From contig CAZGUX010000277.1 of the NCBI GenBank assembly GCA_964529305.1, positions 1 through 64,000 of the forward strand: DNA of 64,000 bases. Direction: 5' to 3'. Of this stretch, positions 8,977 through 16,942 are shown one piece after another. Position numbers and translations under genes: made by a program. The number at the start of each line of letters is the position of its first letter. Positions within the stretch are counted from its first letter, which is position 1. Below the pieces are notes generated by a model, which searched no databases, was not told the origin of the DNA, and was given only the letters and a program-made list of their open reading frames with translations. The stretch is from CAZGUX01 sp964529305. GTDB lineage: Bacteria; Acidobacteriota; Terriglobia; Bryobacterales; Bryobacteraceae.

Positions 8977-10319
8977 GCGACGGACTCTTGTGGACGCGTA
9001 GGAACTGGATGATGCTGGCCGGCGCGATGGCCGCCCGTGGCGAGAACGGCGTGCTGTTCCAATCGCCCCTGCCCAGCGACATGAACGTCACCACGGTGGC
9101 GGAACTGGATGCGAACCGCCTGATCGCGGTGGGAGGCGGCCACGAGGGGGAGAAACCGCGAACGCCGATATCCTATTTGTCTAACGACCTTGGACGCCAA
9201 TGGCAGCCCGGGCCGAAGTGGATGGAGGGCGGCAAGCCGTTTGAGGGGATGGTGCACTCCATGCTGCGGCTCCGCGACGGACGGTTAGGCCTGATGTACA
9301 GCCGCAAGGAGTGGCTGCGCACACCGAGTTACTCGACACCAGTTCGGACGTGGCTCTTCAGCACGTCGGGTGATGACGGCAAGACCTGGAGCGAGGGCGT
9401 TCCGCTCGATATGCCCGCCCGCTACGAGGACCAGGACAGCAAAGAGAGCGAGAACAAGGGCGTGTTTGTCGCCTACCCGTTCGGACGAATCATCCAGCTT
9501 TCCTCCGGCCGCCTGGTCGTGCCTTGTTACTGGTACATGGGCGGGAGGCACCTGGAGCACCACCCGGATCTCCGGATGGACGAAGGCCCGTCGTACGCGA
9601 CGGTGCGGGGCCATCGGGTCAAGAGGATTGCCGACGGCCACCTGTATGAGTCCGCGATGGGGGGCTGCTTTGTCTATTTCTCCGACGACGGAACGAGGTG
9701 GCAGCGCAGCACGGGTAGCATCATGGTGTGGCCCCTGCCGGGCGAGGGAGACGTGGGCGGATTCGGCGCAACCTGGGAGCCCGTGGTGATCGAACTGAAA
9801 GACAAGCGCGTCCTGATGTTCATGCGCACGAACGTCGGACGAATCTTTCAGAGTTTCTCGAAAGACGGCGGCCTGCATTGGACGCCGGGGGAGGCGACTG
9901 AGCTGGCTTCCGGCGACGTCCCTTGCTGCCTCGGCCGCCTGCCGAAGAGCGGACACCTGATGGTGATCTGGAATCAGTCGTCCGCCGCGGAGATCCGCGC
10001 CGGCTATTCGCGGGGGCGTCTGTCGACCGCGGTCTCGACGGACGAAGGCAAAAGTTGGGGCCACTTTCGCACGGTCGCCATCAGCGACGGGTTGCGCAAT
10101 GTGGCCAAGGTCGAACCGCCGCCGGTAAAGCACGTGCGCGCGAACCGGGAATTGGGCGTGCTGCCCGACGGCTATTCGCGCCATCACTATCCGAAGCTCG
10201 CGTTTTCACAAGGCAAAGTGCTGCTGCTGTACTACACCGGGCAGGTGCAGCCGGGAGGCCGGTTCGAGCGCTGGAAGCCGATGGTGAAGACGGTCGAGGA
10301 GTCCTGGCTTCTGGGCTGA
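8973..10319 (+). CDS. Sialidase-family (BNR-repeat) protein
   Basis: 448 residues. The start is the ATG at 8973, which overlaps the upstream TGA; the frame is open further 5' but that part lies inside the preceding gene. RRNWMMLAGAMAA resembles a weak Tat or Sec leader. Asp-box-like motifs include SNDLGRQWQPG, SGDDGKTWSEG, FSDDGTRWQRS, SKDGGLHWTPG and STDEGKSWGHF, marking a sialidase-type propeller. It also shows arginine-rich surface segments and the GSIMVWPLPGEG loop. Likely exported and working on the same ligand as its neighbours; the exact substrate cannot be read from the sequence. Confidence 0.8.
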   Translation: MSDGLLWTRRNWMMLAGAMAARGENGVLFQSPLPSDMNVTTVAELDANRLIAVGGGHEGEKPRTPISYLSNDLGRQWQPGPKWMEGGKPFEGMVHSMLRLRDGRLGLMYSRKEWLRTPSYSTPVRTWLFSTSGDDGKTWSEGVPLDMPARYEDQDSKESENKGVFVAYPFGRIIQLSSGRLVVPCYWYMGGRHLEHHPDLRMDEGPSYATVRGHRVKRIADGHLYESAMGGCFVYFSDDGTRWQRSTGSIMVWPLPGEGDVGGFGATWEPVVIELKDKRVLMFMRTNVGRIFQSFSKDGGLHWTPGEATELASGDVPCCLGRLPKSGHLMVIWNQSSAAEIRAGYSRGRLSTAVSTDEGKSWGHFRTVAISDGLRNVAKVEPPPVKHVRANRELGVLPDGYSRHHYPKLAFSQGKVLLLYYTGQVQPGGRFERWKPMVKTVEESWLLG

Positions 10320-10494
10320 GTCCAGAGAAGGCCGGAGCCGACCGAGTCCTGAATTCCCGCCGGAAACCCGGCTCCCCGAAGACACCATCGCAAAGCACCG
10401 AGCGATGCGATATTATCTAGCCACTGATTGCAGCCGCTTCAAGCAATTGGGGGCAGGGGGCCGTGTTGCATCCTCCCGGAAATCGGAGACTTCC

Positions 10495-13400
10495 ATGAAA
10501 CGGAATGCTGTTGTTTGTCTGGTGCTGTTGATCGGCGTCTGGGCCTCGATTCTGAGCGCGCAACGAGTGAAGTCCACCATTAGCGGAGCGATCACGGACC
10601 CGAGCGGAGCTACGGTCGCGGGCGCGGAGGTCGCGCTGACGAACACGCTGACAGGAATCACCAAACGCTTCACCACCCTGGCGGATGGGACGTATGCGTT
10701 TCCGTTCCTCGAACCGGGCACTTATGCGATCACGACCAAATTGACGGGTTTCAAGACCGCGGTGCAGAAAGACATCCTGGTGAGAGTGGCCGCAGATCAG
10801 CGCGTCGACATCGCGCTGGAACTCGGCGAGGTGTCGCAAACGGTGGAGGCGACCGCCGTGGCGCCGCAGGTGGAGAGCGTCAGCTCAACCCTCGGGACGA
10901 CGGTCGACAACAAGAAGGTGGCCGATCTACCCCTGAACGGCCGGAACATCTACGCGCTGCTGAACATCATTCCCGGCTCGTCGCTGGGCGGACCCAACGG
11001 GGCCGGCATTCAGGCGACTAACCCCGTGATCAACGGCACGCGTCCCCGGGGCAACAGCTTCACCGTGGACGGCGTCGGCGTGAATCAGGAGAATTCGGGG
11101 ACATCCGGAGGCGCGGGGGTGACCTACCAGCCGCAACTGGACGCGATCGCCGAGTTCAGGATCCTGACCAGCAACTATTCGGCGGAGTACGGCCGTGCGA
11201 TGGGCGGCGTGGTCAGCCTGAGCTTGAAGTCGGGCACGAATCAATTCCACGGGTCGTTGTTCGAGTATCTGCGCAACGACAAGTTTGACGCGCGGAATTA
11301 CTTTGCGGCCCCCACGGCGCGAAAGCCCGTTCTCCGCTACAACCAGTTCGGCGTGGCCGTGGGCGGACCGATCGTCAAGAACCGGCTGTTTTTCTTTTCG
11401 AACGCGGAATGGACCAAACGGCGAAGCCAGTCGGTGAGCACGTCGTCGGTGCCGACGGCTCAGAACCGGACGGGCGATTTCAGCACCGACCCCAACCGGA
11501 TCTACGACATCCTGACGACCAGGACCGAGGGCGGAAGAACCGTTCGAGACCAGTTTCCGGGCAACATCATACCGGCGAACCGGATTGACGCCTCCGCAAA
11601 GGCGATTAACGACTTCTATCCGCTGCCGACCTCCGGGGGCCTGGTCAACAACTTCGTGATCGCCTCCCCGACCGCGACCAACGCCATCCGGACGGACACC
11701 AAGATCGACTATGTGCTCACCTCGCGCGACACGGTGGCGGGCCGTGTGTCGTGGTCCGACAACGAGGTGATCGGGTCGAAGACGTTTCCCGGCCCGGCCA
11801 ATCCGAATACGTCCGCCTATCAGGACACGCGGACGCCCGGCTTCCAGGTGAACTGGACGCACACGTTCTCCCCGAGGCTGATCAGCGAATTCCGCACCGG
11901 CTACCAACGGTTTCAATACATTCTCGGCACCGATCCGGAAGCTCAGGCCGACTGGCGAAGCAAGTTAGGCCTCCCTGCGATTCACACGGACCCGACCTTG
12001 CAGTACGGATTCCCGTACATGGCGCCGAGCGGCATCACCGCGATCGGTGCGACGTTTTCCCAGTATCTGTTTCAGACACGGTCCCTTCAATTCAACGAGA
12101 CGATGAGTTGGTCGCTGGGGAGACATTTCGTCAAGTTCGGCGGTTCGTTCGCGCGAATCGGGTCAACCGACCGGATTCCCGGGTATCCGGCGGGCGGGTA
12201 CGTCTTTTCCGGCCAGTACACGAGTTTGCCGGGAACCGGCGCGACCGGGAGAGGGTTTGCCGACTACCTGCTGGGCCTGTCGTCCCAAGCGAACGCCGGG
12301 CTTCTGTTAGGGGGCGGCATCCAACCGAAGAACAAGGAGTTTAGCCTGTTCGTGCAGGACGACTTCCGGCTGACGAAGAAGCTGACTTTGAACCTTGGGC
12401 TGCGATACGATCTGGCCACGGCGATCCGGACCGACGCGAACACGCTGTGGGGCTACGACCCGGCGATCAATGCGACCCGGGCCAACGACCCGCCCGCCCC
12501 GCCGAATAAATTGGACGTGGCGCCTCGCTTCGGCTTCGCGTACCAACTGACGTCGAAGACCGTTCTGCGCGGCGGATACGGGGTGGCGTTCTTCCCGCAA
12601 TTCAAGGGACTGGGCGGCTTCTTTGCCAGCCCTCCCGTCCAGATCGGCCGGGCTTTCCCGGTCACCGACCCGCTGAAGCCGGCGTTCACGCTGCGGGATA
12701 GTTTCGGCGCCTTCGTGTATAACCCGGTGCAGGGAATCCCGGGGAATCCGAACCTGGTGATGGGGATGTTCAACCCGTCGAGTTCCAAGTCGCCGTACGT
12801 CCAAAGCTGGAGTTTCACGATCGAACGGCAACTCGCCGAGCGCGTGGCCGTGCGCGCCGCGTATGTCGGCAACAAGGGAACGCATCTGGAGGACATCATC
12901 CAGATCAACCAACTCTTCGGATCCCAGCTTGGACCCGACAGCAAGTTCGGGGGTCTCACCGCGCAGCAGAGGCGGCCTTTCCCGGGCGCTGGGCAGGTCC
13001 AACAATTTGCCAACGATATGAATTCCAATTACCACTCCCTGCAGTTGAGCGTCGACTGGCTATCGTGGAAGGGGCTGTCGATGTTGACTTCGTTCACGTA
13101 TGGCAAGGCGATCGCGGAGAATCGAAGCTACAGGCAGGACAGTTGGAATCGCGCGGCAAGCCGCGGGTTGGGGAACGCGGACCTTCCGCGTGCGTTCGTC
13201 CAAAGCGCTACCTATGAACTTCCTTTCGGCGCCGGCCGCAAGTGGCTGAGCCACGGCGGTGTGGTCAACCAGGTGATTGGAGGCTGGCAGGTGAACGGCA
13301 TCCTGACGGCCCGCGACGGGTTCCCGATCCACATCACGTCGTCGTCTAACCTGTCGGGCAGCTTTTCGATCCTCCAGTTTCCGGACCGCCTTCGCGATGG

Positions 13401-13725
13401 CAACCTGCCGGAGGGCAGCCGGACGATCCAGCGCTGGTTCGACACCTCGGCCTTCAAGATTCCGGACGCATACACCTTTGGCAATTCCGGAGCATTCCCC
13501 GGAGTCCGCGGCCCGGGAATGGTGAACCTGGATTTTTCGCTCTTCAAGAGGTTCCGCGTCCTGGAGGGGAAGAACCTGGAGTTCCGCGCGGAAGCGTTCA
13601 ACATCAGCAACACGCCGGGCTTCGCCAATCCGAATGCGGCGATCGGCACGGCGGCCGCGGGCTCGATCAGCACGCTGCTGAACGCGAACCGTTCGATCCA
13701 GTTTGCCCTGAAGTTCTTGTTCTGA
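10495..13725 (+). CDS. TonB-dependent receptor with N-terminal carboxypeptidase-regulatory domain
   Basis: 1076 residues from the ATG at 10495; the frame is open 30 codons upstream but the signal peptide begins MKRNAVVCLVLL. After the signal (about 1-23) come a carboxypeptidase-regulatory domain (about 25-110, SGAITDPSGATVAGAEV...GTYAFPFLEPG), a plug beginning near DLPLNGRNIYALL and containing FTVDGVGVNQE, and a beta-barrel ending LKFLF. Same architecture as the 4488 product but diverged along its length, so it probably takes a different ligand. It is separated from the sialidase-like pair by 175 bp, which leaves room for its own promoter, though I see no convincing -35/-10 there. Confidence 0.93.
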   Translation: MKRNAVVCLVLLIGVWASILSAQRVKSTISGAITDPSGATVAGAEVALTNTLTGITKRFTTLADGTYAFPFLEPGTYAITTKLTGFKTAVQKDILVRVAADQRVDIALELGEVSQTVEATAVAPQVESVSSTLGTTVDNKKVADLPLNGRNIYALLNIIPGSSLGGPNGAGIQATNPVINGTRPRGNSFTVDGVGVNQENSGTSGGAGVTYQPQLDAIAEFRILTSNYSAEYGRAMGGVVSLSLKSGTNQFHGSLFEYLRNDKFDARNYFAAPTARKPVLRYNQFGVAVGGPIVKNRLFFFSNAEWTKRRSQSVSTSSVPTAQNRTGDFSTDPNRIYDILTTRTEGGRTVRDQFPGNIIPANRIDASAKAINDFYPLPTSGGLVNNFVIASPTATNAIRTDTKIDYVLTSRDTVAGRVSWSDNEVIGSKTFPGPANPNTSAYQDTRTPGFQVNWTHTFSPRLISEFRTGYQRFQYILGTDPEAQADWRSKLGLPAIHTDPTLQYGFPYMAPSGITAIGATFSQYLFQTRSLQFNETMSWSLGRHFVKFGGSFARIGSTDRIPGYPAGGYVFSGQYTSLPGTGATGRGFADYLLGLSSQANAGLLLGGGIQPKNKEFSLFVQDDFRLTKKLTLNLGLRYDLATAIRTDANTLWGYDPAINATRANDPPAPPNKLDVAPRFGFAYQLTSKTVLRGGYGVAFFPQFKGLGGFFASPPVQIGRAFPVTDPLKPAFTLRDSFGAFVYNPVQGIPGNPNLVMGMFNPSSSKSPYVQSWSFTIERQLAERVAVRAAYVGNKGTHLEDIIQINQLFGSQLGPDSKFGGLTAQQRRPFPGAGQVQQFANDMNSNYHSLQLSVDWLSWKGLSMLTSFTYGKAIAENRSYRQDSWNRAASRGLGNADLPRAFVQSATYELPFGAGRKWLSHGGVVNQVIGGWQVNGILTARDGFPIHITSSSNLSGSFSILQFPDRLRDGNLPEGSRTIQRWFDTSAFKIPDAYTFGNSGAFPGVRGPGMVNLDFSLFKRFRVLEGKNLEFRAEAFNISNTPGFANPNAAIGTAAAGSISTLLNANRSIQFALKFLF

Positions 13726-13907
13726 GGGCTTACGCCGCGGGATCCAATCGCGGTGCGGGTCGCGAAGCCGAACGCAACCCCACGGCTCACGCTGTGGGCT
13801 CGAGGGCATTCTTCGGGCTGGACGCGCAGTTATCTTCGATTGGGGCGGTGGGCACTCATCGGCCCTCGGCAGCGGTCTGCCGCCCAGACCCTGGAGGAGT
13901 TCGGAAC

Positions 13908-15482
13908 GTGTTCTCGAGGCGAGATTTTGGAAAATCGGCGGTGGTGTCGGCGTTGGGCGCCGGCGCGCCGGGGACGGCGGCCGCCAGCGGAACGGGCCTG
14001 CGTGCGGAGGTTGCCCGACCTTCCCCTGAGGCGGGAGAAGTCGTCCTGTTTCCCTTTGACGACTACAGCGTCCCCCTCCGATACCGGTTGAAGATCGGCC
14101 TGGTCAGCCGGGCCAACCCCTTCAACCTGCACCCCAGGGTTCTGGAGAAAGGCAAGCCGGGCGACCCTGACAGCTATGACACCGCATTCAACGGAGCCGT
14201 CCTGAAAGTGGGAGACGAACTCCGGATGTGGTACATCGGGACGGACCGGAAAGGCAAGTGGCGTCTTTGCTACGCCACCAGCAAGGATGGCCTGAAGTGG
14301 GAGAAGCCCGCGCTCGGGCTGGTGGAATTCAACGGCAGCAAACAGAACAACCTGGTGGCGTTCGACCGGGACGATGCGGCGACCATCACGATCCTGGAGG
14401 AACCCGAGGATCCCGATCCCGGACGCCGGTTCAAGATGATCTACGAGGTCAGCCCGTTTCAGATCGGCGCGGCATTCAGCCCCGACGGCCTGCGCTGGAC
14501 CCAGTCCCGGAACAACCCGATTCTGAAGCACAACAACATCGAACCGGGCGGCCTGATCAAATACAACGGCTGTTACTACCTGAACGGACAGGGCGGCAAT
14601 GTCGGGACGAAGCGATCGCTGGTGACGTTTCTCTCCTATGACTTCGAGCGCTGGAGCGACGCGGTGGCCGTGGGGTTGCGGCGGGACGTACGACCGCATC
14701 CCGACATCCCGGGACCGCACGCGGGAGAGCAGATCCACCTGGGAGCCGGCGTGTGGAACCGCGGCAACGTGATCATCGGCATCTACGGGCAGTGGCACGG
14801 ACCGTCGAACGACCGGCACTTCGTGAGCATCGATCTGGGCTTTGCCGTCAGCAACGACGCGATGCATTACCGCGAGCCGATCCCGGAGTTTCAGATCATT
14901 CCGGCGTACGAGATCTTCCGGCAGGTTCATCATCCGGAGGCGGTTCCCGCGCCCGCCCTCAACGCAGGGCAAGCGTTTGCCAACGTGGGCGACGAGACAT
15001 TCTTCTGGTATAGCCCGTGGTACGGCGGCAGTGTGTGCGTGGCCCGCTGGCCTCGGGACCGGATGGGCTACTTCGAGGTGGTGACCAAGCCGAAGCCGAA
15101 TGTCTACACGATGGAAGACACGCATTCGGTGAACTGGCGGGAGGAGACCAAGTTCGGCCCGGTGATGACCCACCCGCACTTCATTTCGTGCCCGCTGCGG
15201 CTGGGAGGTACGACGCCGCGAGTGTATGTGAACGCGGAAGGTTTGTCGGAGCAGAGCCACGTGACGGTCGAGGTACTGGACGAGCAGATGCGGCCGTTGC
15301 CAGGCTATTCCGGCAGCGAGGCGATTCCGCTGACCCTGGGCGGCCTGCGCCGGCCGGTGGCTTGGCGCAACCGGCAGGCGTTGCAGGGGGTGACGCAACC
15401 GGTCCGCCTGAAGGTGAGTTGGGGAGGGAACCGGCCGGAGGACGCCTATGTCTACGCGGTGTATGTCAGTGCGCAGGGGTAG
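13908..15482 (+). CDS. Tat-exported glycosyl hydrolase-like propeller protein
   Basis: 524 residues from a GTG at 13908, selected because GGAGGA (13893-13898) sits nine bases upstream and the product then starts FSRRDFGKSAVVSALGAG, a twin-arginine-type leader. The body contains CYATSKDGLKWEKPALGLVEFNGSKQNN and AFSPDGLRWTQSRNNPI, the same blade pattern as the 2815 and 57491 proteins. A C-terminal beta-rich module (from about residue 430, RVYVNAEGLSEQSHVTVEVLDE) also matches theirs in position. I infer an exported glycan-binding or glycan-cleaving protein that closes the scavenging cluster. Long antisense frames across it are shadows. Confidence 0.68.
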   Translation: MFSRRDFGKSAVVSALGAGAPGTAAASGTGLRAEVARPSPEAGEVVLFPFDDYSVPLRYRLKIGLVSRANPFNLHPRVLEKGKPGDPDSYDTAFNGAVLKVGDELRMWYIGTDRKGKWRLCYATSKDGLKWEKPALGLVEFNGSKQNNLVAFDRDDAATITILEEPEDPDPGRRFKMIYEVSPFQIGAAFSPDGLRWTQSRNNPILKHNNIEPGGLIKYNGCYYLNGQGGNVGTKRSLVTFLSYDFERWSDAVAVGLRRDVRPHPDIPGPHAGEQIHLGAGVWNRGNVIIGIYGQWHGPSNDRHFVSIDLGFAVSNDAMHYREPIPEFQIIPAYEIFRQVHHPEAVPAPALNAGQAFANVGDETFFWYSPWYGGSVCVARWPRDRMGYFEVVTKPKPNVYTMEDTHSVNWREETKFGPVMTHPHFISCPLRLGGTTPRVYVNAEGLSEQSHVTVEVLDEQMRPLPGYSGSEAIPLTLGGLRRPVAWRNRQALQGVTQPVRLKVSWGGNRPEDAYVYAVYVSAQG

Positions 15483-15542
15483 CCGGATCCCGCCGGCCGC
15501 AGGAACCGGCGGGTTCGACAAGGGCCACCCCACGCGGGACGG

Positions 15543-16292
15543 TCACGGCAACAGGGTGAAGTTGACATCGACCTGCGTCAACACCTCCGCGGGGACGCTG
15601 TTGAGGTAGGTTGGCTCGTACCGCCACTGGAGCACGGCATCGACTGCGGCTTTCGCCAGAAGCGGCGGGCCGCTCAACACGCGCAGGTTGCGAATCCTTC
15701 CCTCGCGGTCGATCATGGCTTCGAGTTTGACCGTGCCCTGGACACGGGCCTGCCGGGCCAACGGCGGATACACGGGTTTCACCTGGTAGGTGAGGCGTGC
15801 CGCCTGGATGAGGCCGCCGACCCTGACGTGTGGAATCGCCTCGCTCGTGGTCTTCGGCGGATCCGCCGGGCGCGGTGGAGGAGGCGGCGGCGCCAGTCTC
15901 ACGGCCGGACCCGCGGTTCCGACGGGTCCTAAGCCGCCCGGCACTCCGGCGCCAGGCAAGCCACCGGGCAAACCGTCTGCGAGAGAAGGCTCCTCGCCGG
16001 CGAAGTCGAGGGCGGCCACGGCGGGAGCAGGTCTGTCGAGCGGCAGCAAAAGGGTCCTGGCACCCAAACTCGCCACTCTGGCAGACGAAGGCCTTGCCGG
16101 GCGCGCGGAAGGCCGGGGAGGCGGCACCGAAGGGGCGAACACTCCGACCAACCGGTGAATCGGTAACGGCTCGCTGAACACCAGAGACGTCATCATCAGG
16201 CCGCTGATTGCCAGCGATTGGGCGGCGGCGCTGAGAACAATGGCGGACGCGGCACGGCCGCGCTGCCGTGGAACAAAGACCGTCTCGAACAT
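15543..16292 (-). CDS. Energy transducer TonB family protein
   Basis: 249 residues from the ATG at 16292. A transmembrane anchor (about residues 12-38, AIVLSAAAQSLAISGLMMTSLVF) is followed by a proline-rich spacer (about 50-150, including a run of prolines and a glycine-rich VGTAGP stretch) and a C-terminal TonB domain (about 165-249) with YPPLARQARVQGTV and LQWRYEPT. TonB spans the periplasm and passes proton-motive force from ExbBD to outer-membrane receptors; the two receptors upstream are natural clients. No exbB/exbD is present in the window. It is divergent from the blaI-like gene, and its C-terminal domain resembles that of the M56 fusion at 16943-18478. Confidence 0.88.
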   Translation of the reverse strand: MFETVFVPRQRGRAASAIVLSAAAQSLAISGLMMTSLVFSEPLPIHRLVGVFAPSVPPPRPSARPARPSSARVASLGARTLLLPLDRPAPAVAALDFAGEEPSLADGLPGGLPGAGVPGGLGPVGTAGPAVRLAPPPPPPRPADPPKTTSEAIPHVRVGGLIQAARLTYQVKPVYPPLARQARVQGTVKLEAMIDREGRIRNLRVLSGPPLLAKAAVDAVLQWRYEPTYLNSVPAEVLTQVDVNFTLLP

Positions 16293-16485
16293 GGCGGACC
16301 TCCAGTTTGTCGCCGCCGAAGCCGGCGCTGAAGCCGGTTTCGGTTTCTTCTTCAACTCGAGATCCGGCCGGATCTGTAACGTTAGACACAAAGCGGCAAC
16401 CCTGAGTTCCCGCGAGCGCGCCGGATGAGGCCGCGTGGAAAAAGCGCAAGGCGAGGGAACAAAGCAGGCGCCACCGGCGTCTCTC

Positions 16486-16540
16486 TTGACCGGAGCGATC
16501 GAACGTGCTAGATTTCTAGCAGGATGCTGGACAGTTAGCA
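16486..16540 (+). promoter_or_regulatory. Promoter with two BlaI-type operator palindromes
   Basis: TTGACC (16486-16491) and TAGATT (16509-16514) are spaced by 17 bp. A palindrome TGCTAGATTTCTAGCA (16506-16521, seven-base arms) covers the -10, and a second, looser copy TGCTGGACAGTTAGCA lies at 16525-16540, centred 19 bp downstream. Paired dyads over the promoter of a blaI-like gene fit autorepression by BlaI/MecI dimers. The sequence is not the staphylococcal operator, so the assignment rests on position and symmetry. Confidence 0.6.
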
Positions 16541-16552
16541 GAAGGAAGCCCG

Positions 16553-16939
16553 ATGAAAGCGCACCACACCAACCTTTCCCGCCGCGAGCGCCAGATCATG
16601 GACATCATGTTCCGCCGCGGCCGCGCCACCGCCGCGGAAATTCACTCCGAGTTGCCCGAACGTCCCAGTTACTCCGCCGTGCGGGCGCACTTGCGAACTC
16701 TCGAGGAAAAAGGCCACGTCCGTCACCAGGCCGAGGATCTTCGCTACGTCTATCTTCCGACGCTCAATCCCGCCAGGGCCCGGCGCGGAGCGCTGGAGCA
16801 CCTGGTGGACACCTTCTTTGGCGGTTCGGCGGCACACGCGGCAGCCGCCCTGATCGACGGTCATTCGGCGAAGCTCTCCCATGAAGACCTGGAGCGGTTG
16901 GAGCGTCTGATCGAGGATGCCAGGAAGAGAGGAGTGTGA
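16553..16939 (+). CDS. BlaI/MecI/CopY-family transcriptional repressor
   Basis: 128 residues, the usual length. The N-terminal winged helix (about 5-80) reads LSRRERQIMDIMFRRGRATAAEIHSEL...YSAVRAHLRTLEEKGHVRH, matching the BlaI family pattern, and the C-terminal part (LVDTFFGGSAAHAAAALIDGHSAKLSHEDLERLERLI) matches its dimerisation helices. Such proteins repress their own operon until cleaved or inactivated through a partner M56 membrane peptidase. The ATG follows AAGGA by seven bases. The stop is three bases before the M56 gene, so the two form an operon. Confidence 0.92.
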   Translation: MKAHHTNLSRRERQIMDIMFRRGRATAAEIHSELPERPSYSAVRAHLRTLEEKGHVRHQAEDLRYVYLPTLNPARARRGALEHLVDTFFGGSAAHAAAALIDGHSAKLSHEDLERLERLIEDARKRGV

Positions 16940-16942
16940 GCG

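Noticed and set aside
4488..13725. A SusC/SusD pair
   Set aside because: The receptors are of the Oar/carboxypeptidase-regulatory type and no SusD-like lipoprotein is present.
13830..15533. 567-codon minus-strand open frame
   Set aside because: Antisense to the propeller protein at 13908, with no family features of its own.
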